This document shows positions 1-8,597 of a DNA stretch of 64,000 nucleotides, in pieces. Below the pieces are notes generated by a model. The model saw only the letters and a list, made by a program, of their open reading frames with translations. It was not told the origin of the DNA and did no database searches. Made by a program: the position numbers and the translations under genes. Numbering within the stretch: the stretch's first letter is position 1; each line of letters opens with the position of its first letter. This DNA is from Embleya hyalina (GTDB lineage: Bacteria > Actinomycetota > Actinomycetes > Streptomycetales > Streptomycetaceae), in contig NZ_BIFH01000038.1 in NCBI RefSeq assembly GCF_003967355.1, forward strand, positions 1,249 to 65,248, written 5' to 3'.

Positions 1-320
1 ACCACACCCGTCTCGCCGAACTTCCCCAGTCTCGGAACCCGTACGCCGGCGGCGGCCCGCCCCGCGACCCGGACCGGCCCCGCACCGGCCGGCCCGTGAC
101 CACGAACGCAACGCATGCCGGAAACGCCCCACCCGCTCGGGAAGGATTTCGGTGGAGGCGGGGTGTGTTCGGGGCGGTGTCGTCCGTCCCGGTTTTGGGG
201 TGGTTCAAACCTTTCGTGCGCCGGATGGGTGAACCGGGTGGGAGTCGATGGGGTTGGTGGGGAGTGGCCCCATGCTGGGCCTGCGGTCGCAGTGGGTGGC
301 CTGGGTGGAGAGGGGCAAGT
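1..320. other. Upstream region of the CAP-domain gene, no confident gene
   Basis: I see no convincing gene here. Open frames cross it, including an in-frame upstream extension of the CAP protein from position 96, but the extension has no signal peptide and an ordinary start with a good ribosome binding site lies at 321. The stretch probably holds the promoter of the CAP gene. Confidence 0.4.
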
Positions 321-881
321 GTGCGTAAACGCTTCGGAGTTCCGGCTGCTGCGGCGGCGGTGTTGGTGGTGGCTGCGGCGGTGCCGGCGACGGCGCGGCG
401 CGCGTTGCCGGACGCCACCGACAATGCCTTCCTGAACGAGATGTTGGCCGCGATCAACGCCTATCGGAGCCGACACGGCGTGCCAGCGGTGCGGTTGGAT
501 CCGGGACTGAATGCCTACGCCCGACAACGCGCGGCACAGGTCTCGTCCGATGACGGGCTCGACGAGCGGCATGCCGGACTGCGCGTCGGTACCGGCGAGA
601 CCTTGTTCTGGGCCGGCAGCAGTGCGTCGAGCCCGGTGTCGGCTACGGAGGCGGCCAAGGCCTGGTACGACGAGATAGCCGAATACGACTTCGGGCGGGG
701 CGAATTCGGCCCGGACACCGGGAACTTCACCCAACTGGTCTGGAAGGGCAGCACCCGGATCGGCGCCGCCCGGTCCGCCGGGCGCGGTTCGCGGTGGTAC
801 GAGACCTGCATCGTGGTGAACTGGCAGGCACCGGGGAACATGATGGGCGTCTTTCGCGACAACGTGTTCCCGGCTCGCTGA
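321..881 (+). CDS. Secreted CAP-domain (SCP/PR-1-like) protein
   Basis: A 186-residue protein with an N-terminal signal peptide (basic MRKRFG, then an Ala/Val-rich hydrophobic stretch ending near ATA at residues 23-25) followed by one CAP domain. Family signatures are visible: a helix with AINAYRSRHGVPAV, the HAGLRVGTGETL segment that corresponds to the usual His/GEN region, and NFTQLVWKGSTRIG, which closely matches the conserved CAP motif. The GTG start at 321 was chosen because GGAGAGGGG lies 5 bases upstream and because it gives a proper signal sequence; an open extension to 96 exists but looks non-coding. CAP proteins are extracellular, and their biochemical role in bacteria is mostly unknown. 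The gene appears monocistronic. Confidence 0.85.
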   Translation: MRKRFGVPAAAAAVLVVAAAVPATARRALPDATDNAFLNEMLAAINAYRSRHGVPAVRLDPGLNAYARQRAAQVSSDDGLDERHAGLRVGTGETLFWAGSSASSPVSATEAAKAWYDEIAEYDFGRGEFGPDTGNFTQLVWKGSTRIGAARSAGRGSRWYETCIVVNWQAPGNMMGVFRDNVFPAR

Positions 882-949
882 CCCCGTCGCCGGCCCCACC
901 TGCCCGGAAGGCCCGGGAAGCGGGCAGCGCGAATGCGCCAATGCGTGAA

Positions 950-986
950 TGCGTGAATGCGGAAAGGGGTCTGCCGCATTCACGCA
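950..986. promoter_or_regulatory. Perfect 13-bp inverted repeat before the glycosylase gene
   Basis: TGCGTGAATGCGG at 950-962 is exactly complementary to CCGCATTCACGCA at 974-986, with 11 bases between. The left arm is part of a short tandem array of ATGCGTGA (two and a half copies from 941). The repeat ends 14 bases before the ATG at 1000, so it could be an operator, a terminator of the CAP gene, or an RNA hairpin that hides the translation start. Confidence 0.6.
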
Positions 987-999
987 CATACTTGTGGTC

Positions 1000-2127
1000 A
1001 TGGAGTTCTCTTCCCGCCCGTCCCGCCCCTCGGTGTCCCGCCGCGTGCTCAACCGGACGTTGATCGCCCGTCAGTTGCTCGCCGAGCGTGCTCCCCTGCC
1101 CGCCGCGCAGGTGGTTCGGCGCCTCGTCGCCATGCAGGCGCAGGAGCCGAACTGGCCGTATGTGGGCCTGTGGTCGCGCATCGCGGAGTTTCGGCAGGCG
1201 GAGTTGACCGACCTGTACGCGGACAAGAACGTGGTCCGCGGCCCGCTTCTGCGCGGCACCCAACACCTCGCGGCGGCCGAGGACTACGCCTGGATCCGCC
1301 CGCACTTCCAACCCGCGCCCGGGACGGAGCTGCGCGCGAGCTACTACGCCGCCGAGACGCGCGGCCTCGAACCCGACGAACTCGCGTCCACGGGAAGGGA
1401 GTTGCTTGCCGGTGGGCAACTCCCCCGGCGCGAACTCGGCCGGCTGCTCGCCGAGCGGTATCCCGGTCGTTCCGGGTACGTGCTCGCGGCGGCGGTGCAG
1501 CGCATGTTGCCGATCGTGCACCCGACGCCCAACGGCGTGTGGGGCGGCTGGGGCAATCGGCCGTCGGTGCCGATGGCCCTGGCCCCGGTCTGGACCGGCC
1601 GGGCGATGGACCCCACCCGTGACGTCCGCGACCTGGTCGAGCGCTACCTGGCCGCGTTCGGCCCGGCTAGTGTGGCGGACGTACAGGCCTGGTCCGGGCT
1701 CAAGCGGCTGCGCGCGGTGATCGAGGCCATGCCGCTGCGGGTGTTGCGCGACGCGGACGGGCGCGACCTGTACGACCTCCCCGACGCGGAACTCGCCGCC
1801 GAGGACGCGCCCGCGCCGGTGCGGTTCCTGCCCGCCTTCGACAACGCCGTACTCGGCCACGCCGACCGGACCCGGATCCTGCCCGACGAGTACCGCCGCC
1901 GGGTCCTGCCGGGCAACTCGCTCGTATTGCCCACCTTTCTCGTCGACGGGTTCGTTGCCGGTACCTGGTCCGTACACCCCACCGGGCTGCGGCTGACCCC
2001 CTTCGCCGCGCTGTCCGCCGACACGACCGACGCGGTCATGGCCGAGGCGACCCGGCTGTGCACGTTCGCCGTCGCCGACCCGGCCGACCCCGTGGTCCGC
2101 GACGTCGAGATCCTGACCGAAGGGTGA
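1000..2127 (+). CDS. AlkZ/YcaQ-like DNA glycosylase (winged-helix HTH_42 family)
   Basis: A 375-residue member of the winged helix DNA-binding domain-containing family that includes AlkZ of the azinomycin cluster and E. coli YcaQ (AlkX). These monofunctional glycosylases excise bulky alkylated or cross-linked purines. Residues 46-48 read Q-A-Q within the segment VAMQAQEPNW, the QxQ active-site motif associated with AlkZ-type enzymes rather than the QxD of YcaQ. The ATG at 1000 is preferred over the in-frame ATG at 949, because the upstream part lies inside an inverted repeat and does not look coding. No toxin cluster of the azinomycin type is adjacent, so a general repair role or resistance to an environmental alkylator is possible. 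The subfamily assignment is inferred from motif only. Confidence 0.75.
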   Translation: MEFSSRPSRPSVSRRVLNRTLIARQLLAERAPLPAAQVVRRLVAMQAQEPNWPYVGLWSRIAEFRQAELTDLYADKNVVRGPLLRGTQHLAAAEDYAWIRPHFQPAPGTELRASYYAAETRGLEPDELASTGRELLAGGQLPRRELGRLLAERYPGRSGYVLAAAVQRMLPIVHPTPNGVWGGWGNRPSVPMALAPVWTGRAMDPTRDVRDLVERYLAAFGPASVADVQAWSGLKRLRAVIEAMPLRVLRDADGRDLYDLPDAELAAEDAPAPVRFLPAFDNAVLGHADRTRILPDEYRRRVLPGNSLVLPTFLVDGFVAGTWSVHPTGLRLTPFAALSADTTDAVMAEATRLCTFAVADPADPVVRDVEILTEG

Positions 2128-2228
2128 GCACGGGCGCGCCGTCCATCCCCCACCCGAGGGATGGGCCCCCGCCCACCCGCCGCGCACGATCGATCGGGTC
2201 GGAATCCGCCACCCGAGGAGCGCGCAGC

Positions 2229-3221
2229 ATGCAGGCCGTCATCGCCACCCGCCACGGCGGACCCGAGGTGCTGAGCACCGTCGACACCCACCCCGAACCG
2301 CGGCCCACCCGAGGCCGGGTCCTGGTGGCCGTCGCCGCGAGCGGGATCAACTACATCGACATCAGCCAGCGTCGCGGCGTGTTCGCCGTACCCACCCCGT
2401 TCGTTCCCGGCGTCGAGGGCGCCGGCACCGTCCTGGAAACCGGCCCGGACGTGGTCGGCGTCGCCGTCGGCGACCGGGTCGCCTGGGCCATGGACGGCTC
2501 GGTGAGCACCGCGTACGGCGCCTACGCGCAGCGCGCCGTGGTCCGCGCCGACCGCCTGGTACCGATCCCGCCCCGCCTCGACGCGGAATCCGCCGCCTCG
2601 GTCCTGATGCACGGGATGACCGCGCACTACCTCACCCACGACGCCTACCGGATCCACCCCGGCGACACCGTCGTGGTACACGCCGCCGCCGGCGGTCTGG
2701 GCGGCCTGCTCACCCAATACGCCGTCGCCCGCGGCGCCCGGGTGATCGCCACCGTCTCCGGGCCCGGCAAACACGACCGGGCCCGCGCCGCCGGCGCCGC
2801 CCTCGTGCTCGACTACGCCGGATTCGCCGACCGGGTCCGCGAGGCGACCGCCGGACAGGGTGTGGACGCGGTGTACGACGGCGTCGGCGCGGCCACCTTC
2901 GACGCCGGCCTGGCGAGCCTGCGCCCGCGCGGCACGATGGTGCTGCTCGGCGGCATCAGCGGCCCGGTGCGTGACTTCGACACCGGCCGACTGCTCGCCG
3001 GCGGGTCGCTGCACCTGACCCGACCGGGGATCGCCGACTACATCCGCGACCGGGACGAACTCCTGCTTCGCGCCCGCGACGTGTTCGCCCGCACCGAGAA
3101 CGGCACGCTGCGCCCGCACCTGGGCGGCCGCTACGCACTGGCCGAGGCCCGCCGTGCACACGAGGACCTGGAGAGCCGCCGCACGACGGGGAAGCTTCTG
3201 CTGATCCCGGAGGTTGATTGA
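2229..3221 (+). CDS. Zinc-independent quinone oxidoreductase (MDR/Qor-like)
   Basis: A 330-residue medium-chain dehydrogenase/reductase of the NADPH:quinone reductase type. The N-terminal GroES-like half contains SGINYIDISQRRGV and PGVEGAGTV, both typical of Qor. The nucleotide-binding motif AAAGGLGGLLTQYA follows at about residues 154-167. The zinc ligands of alcohol dehydrogenases are absent. The C-terminal EARRAHEDLESRRTTGKLLL is the usual family ending. The start at 2229 has GAGGAG eight bases upstream. The protein would reduce quinones or enones with NADPH in the cytoplasm. Nothing nearby fixes its substrate. Confidence 0.88.
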   Translation: MQAVIATRHGGPEVLSTVDTHPEPRPTRGRVLVAVAASGINYIDISQRRGVFAVPTPFVPGVEGAGTVLETGPDVVGVAVGDRVAWAMDGSVSTAYGAYAQRAVVRADRLVPIPPRLDAESAASVLMHGMTAHYLTHDAYRIHPGDTVVVHAAAGGLGGLLTQYAVARGARVIATVSGPGKHDRARAAGAALVLDYAGFADRVREATAGQGVDAVYDGVGAATFDAGLASLRPRGTMVLLGGISGPVRDFDTGRLLAGGSLHLTRPGIADYIRDRDELLLRARDVFARTENGTLRPHLGGRYALAEARRAHEDLESRRTTGKLLLIPEVD

Positions 3222-3240
3222 ATCCGAAAACCGCATCCGA

Positions 3241-3287
3241 AACCGAAAGCCCTTCCGAAACCGAATCCGGAACCGAAAGCCCTTCCG
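3241..3287. repeat. Direct repeat, two 17-bp copies 30 bp apart
   Basis: AACCGAAAGCCCTTCCG occurs at 3241-3257 and again at 3271-3287, inside a longer run of CCGAA(T/A)CCG-like elements between the oxidoreductase and the LuxR gene. It lies in the leader of the LuxR gene and has lower GC than its surroundings. It could be a regulator binding array or a slippage product. Confidence 0.6.
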
Positions 3288-3372
3288 GAAGCCCTCGAGC
3301 GGTAAGCCCCCAGCGCAAGCGCAAGCCCCCGACACCAGGCCCCGACCAGCCCCCGACCAGGACGGACCCGCC

Positions 3373-4458
3373 ATGACCCGCCGACCCGACACCGACGCCT
3401 GGAAGCGTGACGAGCTGCTTGCCCGCGCCGCCGACGCGCCGGACGCGCTCGCGTTGTTCGCCGGCGCGTCCACCCGACTGCGCCGCCTGGTGCCCTTCGA
3501 CGCCGCCGTGTGGCGGGCCACCGATCCGCTCACCGGGCTGATCGCCGCGCCGATCCGGGTGGAGAACCTGGACGAGGAGGGCTGCGCCGCGTTCTGGACC
3601 AGCGAGTCGGACCCGGACACGGTCAACGCGTTCCGGGACCTGGTCGACGCGCGTGTCCCGGCGGCGGCGCTGCGCGAGAGCACCGGCGATCGGCCCGAAC
3701 TCGGTCCGCTCTACGACGCGTACCTGCGCCCGCGTCGTTTCGGCGACGAACTGCGCGCGGTGTTGCGGGTGGGTGGGCGGCCGTGGGGCAGCGTGAGCCT
3801 GTTCCGCGACCGGGACCGGCCCGCCTTCACCGCCGCCGACACCGAACTGGTCGCCGGCCTGTCCGCGCCGCTCGCCGGCCGGCTGCGCGGGTTCCTGCGG
3901 CCGGTCGAGGTCACCGCCGACGCGGTCGCCGAGGCGACGGAGGCCACCGGCGTACTGCTCTTCGACCGCGCCGGACGCCTGGTCTCGGCCAACGAACAGG
4001 CCCGCGCCCGGATCGCGAGCGTGACCGGCGAACCGGGCGACCCCTCGACGCCGATCTGGGTCGCCACCCTGGCCGCCGCCGGGACCGGCCGGGTGCGGGT
4101 GCGCACCCGGACCGGGCGCTGGCTGGTGTGCCACGCGTCCCGGCTGAGCGGCGACGACGCGTTCACCGTCGTGATGATCGAGGCGGCGCCGGCGTCCGAG
4201 GTGGCCACGATCATCGTCGAGACGTTCGAACTCACCGCGCGCGAGACGGAGATCACCCGGCTGGTCACGAGCGGCCTGGCCACCGACGAGATCGCGCGCC
4301 GGCTGCACATCTCCACCCACACCGTGCGCGACCACGTCAAGTCCGTGCTGGGCAAGGTCGGCGTCGCCAGCCGAGGCGAACTGGTCGCCAAACTCTTCAC
4401 CGAATACGTGGCCCCGGCCACCGCGCCGGCGGTACACCGGGTCCGCACGGCGAGCTGA
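3373..4458 (+). CDS. LuxR-family transcriptional regulator
   Basis: A 361-residue regulator with a C-terminal LuxR/NarL helix-turn-helix at about residues 285-340 (TARETEITRLVTSGLATDEI, then STHTVRDHVKSVLGKVGV). The N-terminal 270 residues are not a classical receiver domain. They look like a GAF/PAS-type sensor (for example LLFDRAGRLVSANEQARARI, a PAS-like stretch). The ATG at 3373 was chosen; a TTG at 3214 would add 53 residues translated from the repeat region and is unlikely. It converges on the ArsR gene with only 10 bases between stops. The signal sensed is unknown. Confidence 0.8.
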   Translation: MTRRPDTDAWKRDELLARAADAPDALALFAGASTRLRRLVPFDAAVWRATDPLTGLIAAPIRVENLDEEGCAAFWTSESDPDTVNAFRDLVDARVPAAALRESTGDRPELGPLYDAYLRPRRFGDELRAVLRVGGRPWGSVSLFRDRDRPAFTAADTELVAGLSAPLAGRLRGFLRPVEVTADAVAEATEATGVLLFDRAGRLVSANEQARARIASVTGEPGDPSTPIWVATLAAAGTGRVRVRTRTGRWLVCHASRLSGDDAFTVVMIEAAPASEVATIIVETFELTARETEITRLVTSGLATDEIARRLHISTHTVRDHVKSVLGKVGVASRGELVAKLFTEYVAPATAPAVHRVRTAS

Positions 4459-4468
4459 CCCGCCACTG

Positions 4469-5560
4469 TCACCGCAGCACGGCCGTCAGCAGATCGGTAC
4501 CGAGCGTCGCGGTCGCCGCGGCGTCGAGTTCGTGGATCACGTACCGGCCGCGCCGCCGCGCGGTCAGCAGGCCGGCCCGACGCAGTACCGCCAGGTGTCG
4601 GGAGACCTCCGGCGCGCTCAGCGACCACGTCGAGGCCAACTCGCCGGTGGTGTGCGCGCCGCGCGCGAGGGTGCGAACCAGGCGCAGCCGTACCGGGTGC
4701 GACAGTGCCTCCAACCGCAGCCGCACCGACTCCATCGGCACCGCCTCGGCCGGCTTCCGATCGGGGACCGCGACCGGGTATTGCACCACCGGCCGCCACC
4801 CGCGCGCGTGCACCACGATCAGATGCGGCGCGCCGAACACGGTCGGCAGGAAGGTCACCCCGTCGCCCATCGCGCTGGTCGTACTGTCCTGGAGCTTGTC
4901 CACCACGATCCGCCGCCGGTCCTCGTCCACCTCGATCGCCCCGGACACCGCCGCCAGCGCCTCGGCGACGCCGCGCCGGGCCAGCAGATCGTTCTTCAGC
5001 CGCAGATCCGCCACCAGCCGGGGCAGGACCCGCGCCCAGGCCGCGGCGAAGAACACGGCTTCGCACTCCTCCAACATCCGCCGCACCCGGGCCCGCACCA
5101 TTGGCGGATCCGCGATCAGCCGCTCCGCGAAGGACGCCTGCCGCGAGCCCCGGGCGTACGCCAGGTCCAGGGTCCGTTCCCGGGTGGGCGCGTGCCGCAG
5201 CGGCGACCCGCTGTCCGGCGGCAGTCGGTCCGTACCGCAGGTGGCGACCAGCGCGGCGGTCACGTACGTGTCGTCGTCGAGCAGATCGACCCGGTCCAAC
5301 TCGTCCGCCAGCGTCGGCCCGGGTCGCCCGGGCAACAGGAAGTCCGCCTGCGAGGAGCGCCACAGGAACTCCGCCTCCAGCAACTGCTCGGCCAACTCCG
5401 GCCGCAGCGCCGACCGGGTCTCGACCGCCCAGTCCCGGTGCGCGGGGTGGTGCGCGGGCTCGGCCAGGACATGCAGCATCGCGGTCAGCTCGGCCAGCGG
5501 GGACACGGCGAACAACAGCCGCTCGGCCGGCACGCCGGCAATGTCGATGGTCAGGCTCAC
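4469..5560 (-). CDS. ArsR-family regulator with N-terminal DUF5937-like domain
   Basis: A 363-residue protein whose last 90 residues form an ArsR winged helix (LEALSHPVRLRLVRTLARGA, STWSLSAPEVSRHLAVLRRAGLL, then a RRRGRYVIHEL wing). The long N-terminal part, unlike ordinary 100-residue ArsR proteins, resembles the domain found in many actinomycete regulators annotated DUF5937. I see no metal-binding CxC motif. It starts with GTG at 5560 and is divergent from the MFS exporter gene. A perfect palindrome in the shared intergenic DNA is the obvious binding site, so this protein probably represses the exporter and itself. Confidence 0.82.
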   Translation of the reverse strand: MSLTIDIAGVPAERLLFAVSPLAELTAMLHVLAEPAHHPAHRDWAVETRSALRPELAEQLLEAEFLWRSSQADFLLPGRPGPTLADELDRVDLLDDDTYVTAALVATCGTDRLPPDSGSPLRHAPTRERTLDLAYARGSRQASFAERLIADPPMVRARVRRMLEECEAVFFAAAWARVLPRLVADLRLKNDLLARRGVAEALAAVSGAIEVDEDRRRIVVDKLQDSTTSAMGDGVTFLPTVFGAPHLIVVHARGWRPVVQYPVAVPDRKPAEAVPMESVRLRLEALSHPVRLRLVRTLARGAHTTGELASTWSLSAPEVSRHLAVLRRAGLLTARRRGRYVIHELDAAATATLGTDLLTAVLR

Positions 5561-5597
5561 AGCGGGATCATCGCAGGTGGCGGCGGTACGGCCGAGC

Positions 5598-5622
5598 TCG
5601 ATTGACGACCATCGTCAATCGA
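5598..5622. promoter_or_regulatory. Perfect operator palindrome between ArsR and MFS genes
   Basis: TCGATTGACGA (5598-5608) and its exact complement TCGTCAATCGA (5612-5622) are separated by CCA. An inverted repeat with ATTGA/TCAAT arms is typical of ArsR-family operators. It lies 38 bases before the regulator's GTG and just before the exporter's possible starts, so it can control both divergent genes. Confidence 0.8.
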
Positions 5623-5659
5623 CGTGACCATCGACGGGCACGCCGGCCACGGTGTCGCC

Positions 5660-7087
5660 ATGACCACGACCCCGGCCCCCGCGACCCCCGACGACGCCGC
5701 GTCCACCCCGACCGCCCCGACCACGGGCGGCGGCCGCGCCGGGCCCGGCGCGGGGCGGCTCGGGCCGACGCCGGTACGCGAGCGACCCCCACGCCCGCGC
5801 CTCGCCACCCTGATGCGGGCCTCCGGCGGCCCCCGCTACACGATCGCGCTCGGCGTGGACGCGCTCGGAACCGGGATGTTGCGCCCGTTCCTGCTGCTGT
5901 ACGGGATCCAGGTGCTCGGCCTCGGCGTGGCCCGCACCGGCACCGCGATGTCGATCGGCATGCTGTTCGGCCTCACCGCCGTGCCGTTCCTGGGCCGGTG
6001 GCTCGATCGCGGCGCGCGCAGCGCGGCGGTGGCCGCGGCGATGTCCGTCCGGGTCGTCGGCATCGTGGTACTGCTCGGCAGCGCCGTGTGGGGTGGCTCC
6101 GCCGTGTGGGGGTTCACCGTCGCCGCGCTGTTCCTGGGCATCGGCGACCAGTGCTGGGCGCCGGCGCACGCGGCGCTGGTCGGTACGGTCGCCGACGAGC
6201 GGTATCGGGACGCCGCGCTGGCCGCGGGACGGTCGTTGCGCAACGCGGGCCTGGGGGCCGGCGCGCTGGTCGCCACGATGGCGATGGCCGGGGGGACGGG
6301 GGCGCTGCGGGTACTCGCCGCGGTGACCGGCCTCGGCTACGCCGTCGCCGCGTTCCTGGTCCGCTCGCTGCGGGTGACCGCGACGGGCCGGTCCGGGGAT
6401 GGGGAACCCTCCGGGCCGAACGAGCCGCGGGCGCGTGCCGCCGGCGGGTCGCGGATCACCGCGCTCGACGTGGCCAACCTCCCGTACGCGTTCTGCTTCA
6501 ACGTCCTGGAGGTGGCGCTGCCCGCGGTGCTGGTCACCCACCTGCACGCGTCGCCGGCCTGGTCGGCCGGCATCTTCGTGGGCAACACCGTCATCGTGGT
6601 CGCCACCCAGATCGCCGTCGTGGTTTGGCTGTCCCGATACCCCAGGCGCTCGACCCTGGCCGGCGCGGGGCTCGTGCTCGGCGTGTCCTACCTGGGCTTC
6701 TGGGCGGCGGGCGGCCTGGGCGGCAACGGCGGGGCGGCGGCCATCGCGCTGGTGTCGGTGCTCTACACGGCCGGCGAGATCATGTACACCGGCAGCGCCA
6801 TCGCCCTGATCGTGGCCACCACACCCGCCCATTGCCTCGGGCGCGCGCTGTCCCGCTTCCAGTTGTCCTCCGGACTCGGCGCCGCGGCGTCGCCGGCGGT
6901 ACTGATGGCGCTGTTCGCGGTGGGACCGGGATTGTTGTGGGCTTCGCTGGCGGCGGCCACCCTCGCGGCGGCGGTGGCGGTACGGCGGTGGGCGCCGGAC
7001 GATCACGGGACGCCGGAACCTCGTGGGGCCGCCCGCCCCGGCACGGCCGACGAGGCCCGGTCCGTGATCGACCGGAGCCCGTCGTGA
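5660..7087 (+). CDS. MFS transporter, probable drug exporter
   Basis: About 475 residues with some 12 predicted membrane segments, beginning after a Pro/Ala/Thr-rich cytoplasmic tail of roughly 50 residues. Recognisable stretches include a glycine-rich TIALGVDALGTGMLRPF first helix and FLGRWLDRGARSA, corresponding to the loop 2-3 signature of the major facilitator superfamily. The ATG at 5660 is used here; a GTG at 5624, immediately after the operator, is also open and could be a leaderless start. Neither has a clear ribosome binding site. It is divergent from the ArsR gene and shares the operator at 5598-5622, so expression is likely relieved by that regulator's ligand, which is probably also the exported substrate. 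Confidence 0.82.
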   Translation: MTTTPAPATPDDAASTPTAPTTGGGRAGPGAGRLGPTPVRERPPRPRLATLMRASGGPRYTIALGVDALGTGMLRPFLLLYGIQVLGLGVARTGTAMSIGMLFGLTAVPFLGRWLDRGARSAAVAAAMSVRVVGIVVLLGSAVWGGSAVWGFTVAALFLGIGDQCWAPAHAALVGTVADERYRDAALAAGRSLRNAGLGAGALVATMAMAGGTGALRVLAAVTGLGYAVAAFLVRSLRVTATGRSGDGEPSGPNEPRARAAGGSRITALDVANLPYAFCFNVLEVALPAVLVTHLHASPAWSAGIFVGNTVIVVATQIAVVVWLSRYPRRSTLAGAGLVLGVSYLGFWAAGGLGGNGGAAAIALVSVLYTAGEIMYTGSAIALIVATTPAHCLGRALSRFQLSSGLGAAASPAVLMALFAVGPGLLWASLAAATLAAAVAVRRWAPDDHGTPEPRGAARPGTADEARSVIDRSPS

Positions 7088-7246
7088 GGGTGGCGCCGCG
7101 ACCCGGCCGGGCGGTAGCTCGCGGCGTTTCGTGCCGAAGGTCCGGAACGGGGAACTCCACAGCCCGTCGCGGAGGTTGACGGTGTGACAGGTGGCCGGCG
7201 CCGATCGTCCGGTGCCGGCCGTCGGACGGGGACGAGAGGCAACCAC

Positions 7247-8470
7247 GTGGACGCGACCGCGATCGTCGAACTGCTCGGCACGCCCGAGACCCGGGCGGAC
7301 CCCTATCCGCTGTACGAACAGGCCCATCGGCTGGGCCCGGTGGTGCGGGTGAGCGACATGCTCGTCCTGGTCACCGGCTACGCCGCCGTCGACCGCGTGC
7401 TGCGCGACCGGGACTTCGGCGTGATCGACCGCGAGCTGACCGCCACGATCTTCGGCGACCACTTCGAACCGCCGTCGCTGGAACTGTTCGGCCGTTCGAT
7501 CCTGCAGACCAACCAGCCCGCCCACACCCGGATGCGCGCCCCGATCGCGGCCGTGTTCACACCCCGCCGGATCGCCGCCATGCGCCCGGCCGTCGAGCGG
7601 GCGGTGGACCGGCTCCTGGACGACCTGGCCGAGGCCGGACGCGGTGGCGAACCGGTCGACTTCATGGACCGGTTCGCCTTCCCGCTGCCGGTCGGGGTGA
7701 TCTGCGAACTGCTCGGTGTGCCCGAGGCGGATCGACGCCGGTTCCGGGGGTCGGCGCACGACCTCATGACGGCCCTCGAGTTCATGACCGTCGAGCGCGA
7801 CCTGACCGCCGCGGACCGGGCCGCCGTGGAACTACAGGGCTATTTCGCAGAGTTGGTCGCCCGGCGGCGAGCCCACCCGAGCGAGGACCTGGTCGGTGCG
7901 CTGGTCGCGCGGCGCGACGCGGACCCGGACGGCGGGATCACCGACGCCGAGCTGATCGCCAACCTCGTGCTGCTCCTGGTGGCCGGCTTCGAGACCACCA
8001 CGAACCTGCTCGGCAACGGCCTGGCACTGCTGTTCGGGCACGACGGCGCGCGTACCGCGCTGGCCGAGGGGAAGTTGCCGCCGGGCGACTTCGTCGAGGA
8101 GGTGTTGCGGTACGACTCGCCGGTCCAGCTCACCTCGCGGATCGCGCTCCGCGACGGCCTCGGGATCGAGGGCGTCGCGGTGCCCAGGTTCGGCGAGGTG
8201 CTGCTGCTGATCGGCGCGGCCAATCGTGACCCGGTGCGCTTTCCCGAGGCGCGGCGGTTCGATCCGTGGCGGGCCGAGATCGCGCCGCTGAGCTTCGGCG
8301 CCGGGATGCACTACTGCGTCGGCGCGATGCTGGCCCGCCTGGAGGCGACGGTGGCCTTCCCGCGCCTGCTGGCCCGCTTCCCGGCGCTGGCCCAGGCGCC
8401 GGGAGCGGTCCGCGACGATCGCCTGCTGCTGCGCGGATACGGCGAACTCCCGGTCACGGTCGGCGGTTGA
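7247..8470 (+). CDS. Cytochrome P450
   Basis: A 407-residue soluble bacterial class I P450. The heme-binding loop SFGAGMHYCVGAMLAR places the thiolate ligand at Cys357. The I-helix motif is LLVAGFETTTN, with the acid-alcohol-type pair displaced to E/T, and the K-helix ExxR is EEVLRY. Length and motifs fit CYP105/107-like monooxygenases that hydroxylate secondary metabolites or xenobiotics using ferredoxin. The GTG at 7247 has GAGAGG seven bases upstream, while the open frame extends to 7184. No ferredoxin gene is adjacent. The exporter ends 159 bases upstream, so the two could be co-transcribed, but the substrate is unknown. Confidence 0.93.
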   Translation: MDATAIVELLGTPETRADPYPLYEQAHRLGPVVRVSDMLVLVTGYAAVDRVLRDRDFGVIDRELTATIFGDHFEPPSLELFGRSILQTNQPAHTRMRAPIAAVFTPRRIAAMRPAVERAVDRLLDDLAEAGRGGEPVDFMDRFAFPLPVGVICELLGVPEADRRRFRGSAHDLMTALEFMTVERDLTAADRAAVELQGYFAELVARRRAHPSEDLVGALVARRDADPDGGITDAELIANLVLLLVAGFETTTNLLGNGLALLFGHDGARTALAEGKLPPGDFVEEVLRYDSPVQLTSRIALRDGLGIEGVAVPRFGEVLLLIGAANRDPVRFPEARRFDPWRAEIAPLSFGAGMHYCVGAMLARLEATVAFPRLLARFPALAQAPGAVRDDRLLLRGYGELPVTVGG

Positions 8471-8492
8471 TCAACGCACGACCGACAACGGA

Positions 8493-8527
8493 GCGACGCC
8501 CCGGCCGATCGGCGGCCGGGGCGTCGC
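8493..8527. terminator. Bidirectional hairpin terminator
   Basis: GCGACGCCCCGGCCG (8493-8507) and its exact complement (8513-8527) form a 15-bp perfect stem with a 5-base loop, between the P450 gene and the convergent small ORF. There is no clear U tract, which is usual in Streptomyces. Confidence 0.8.
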
Positions 8528-8597
8528 GGTGGTCTGTACCGACGTACGGTCGCGCTGTGCGACGTATATCGATTCGAGTGGGGTCACGCGGGTCGGT

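Noticed and set aside
727-2187. 486-codon minus-strand frame across the glycosylase gene
   Set aside because: Shadow of the plus-strand gene, without family motifs.
3214-3372. TTG-initiated extension of the LuxR protein (repeat-encoded RNRKPF units)
   Set aside because: Encoded by direct repeats and lacks any conserved residue; the ATG at 3373 fits better, though the extension cannot be fully excluded.
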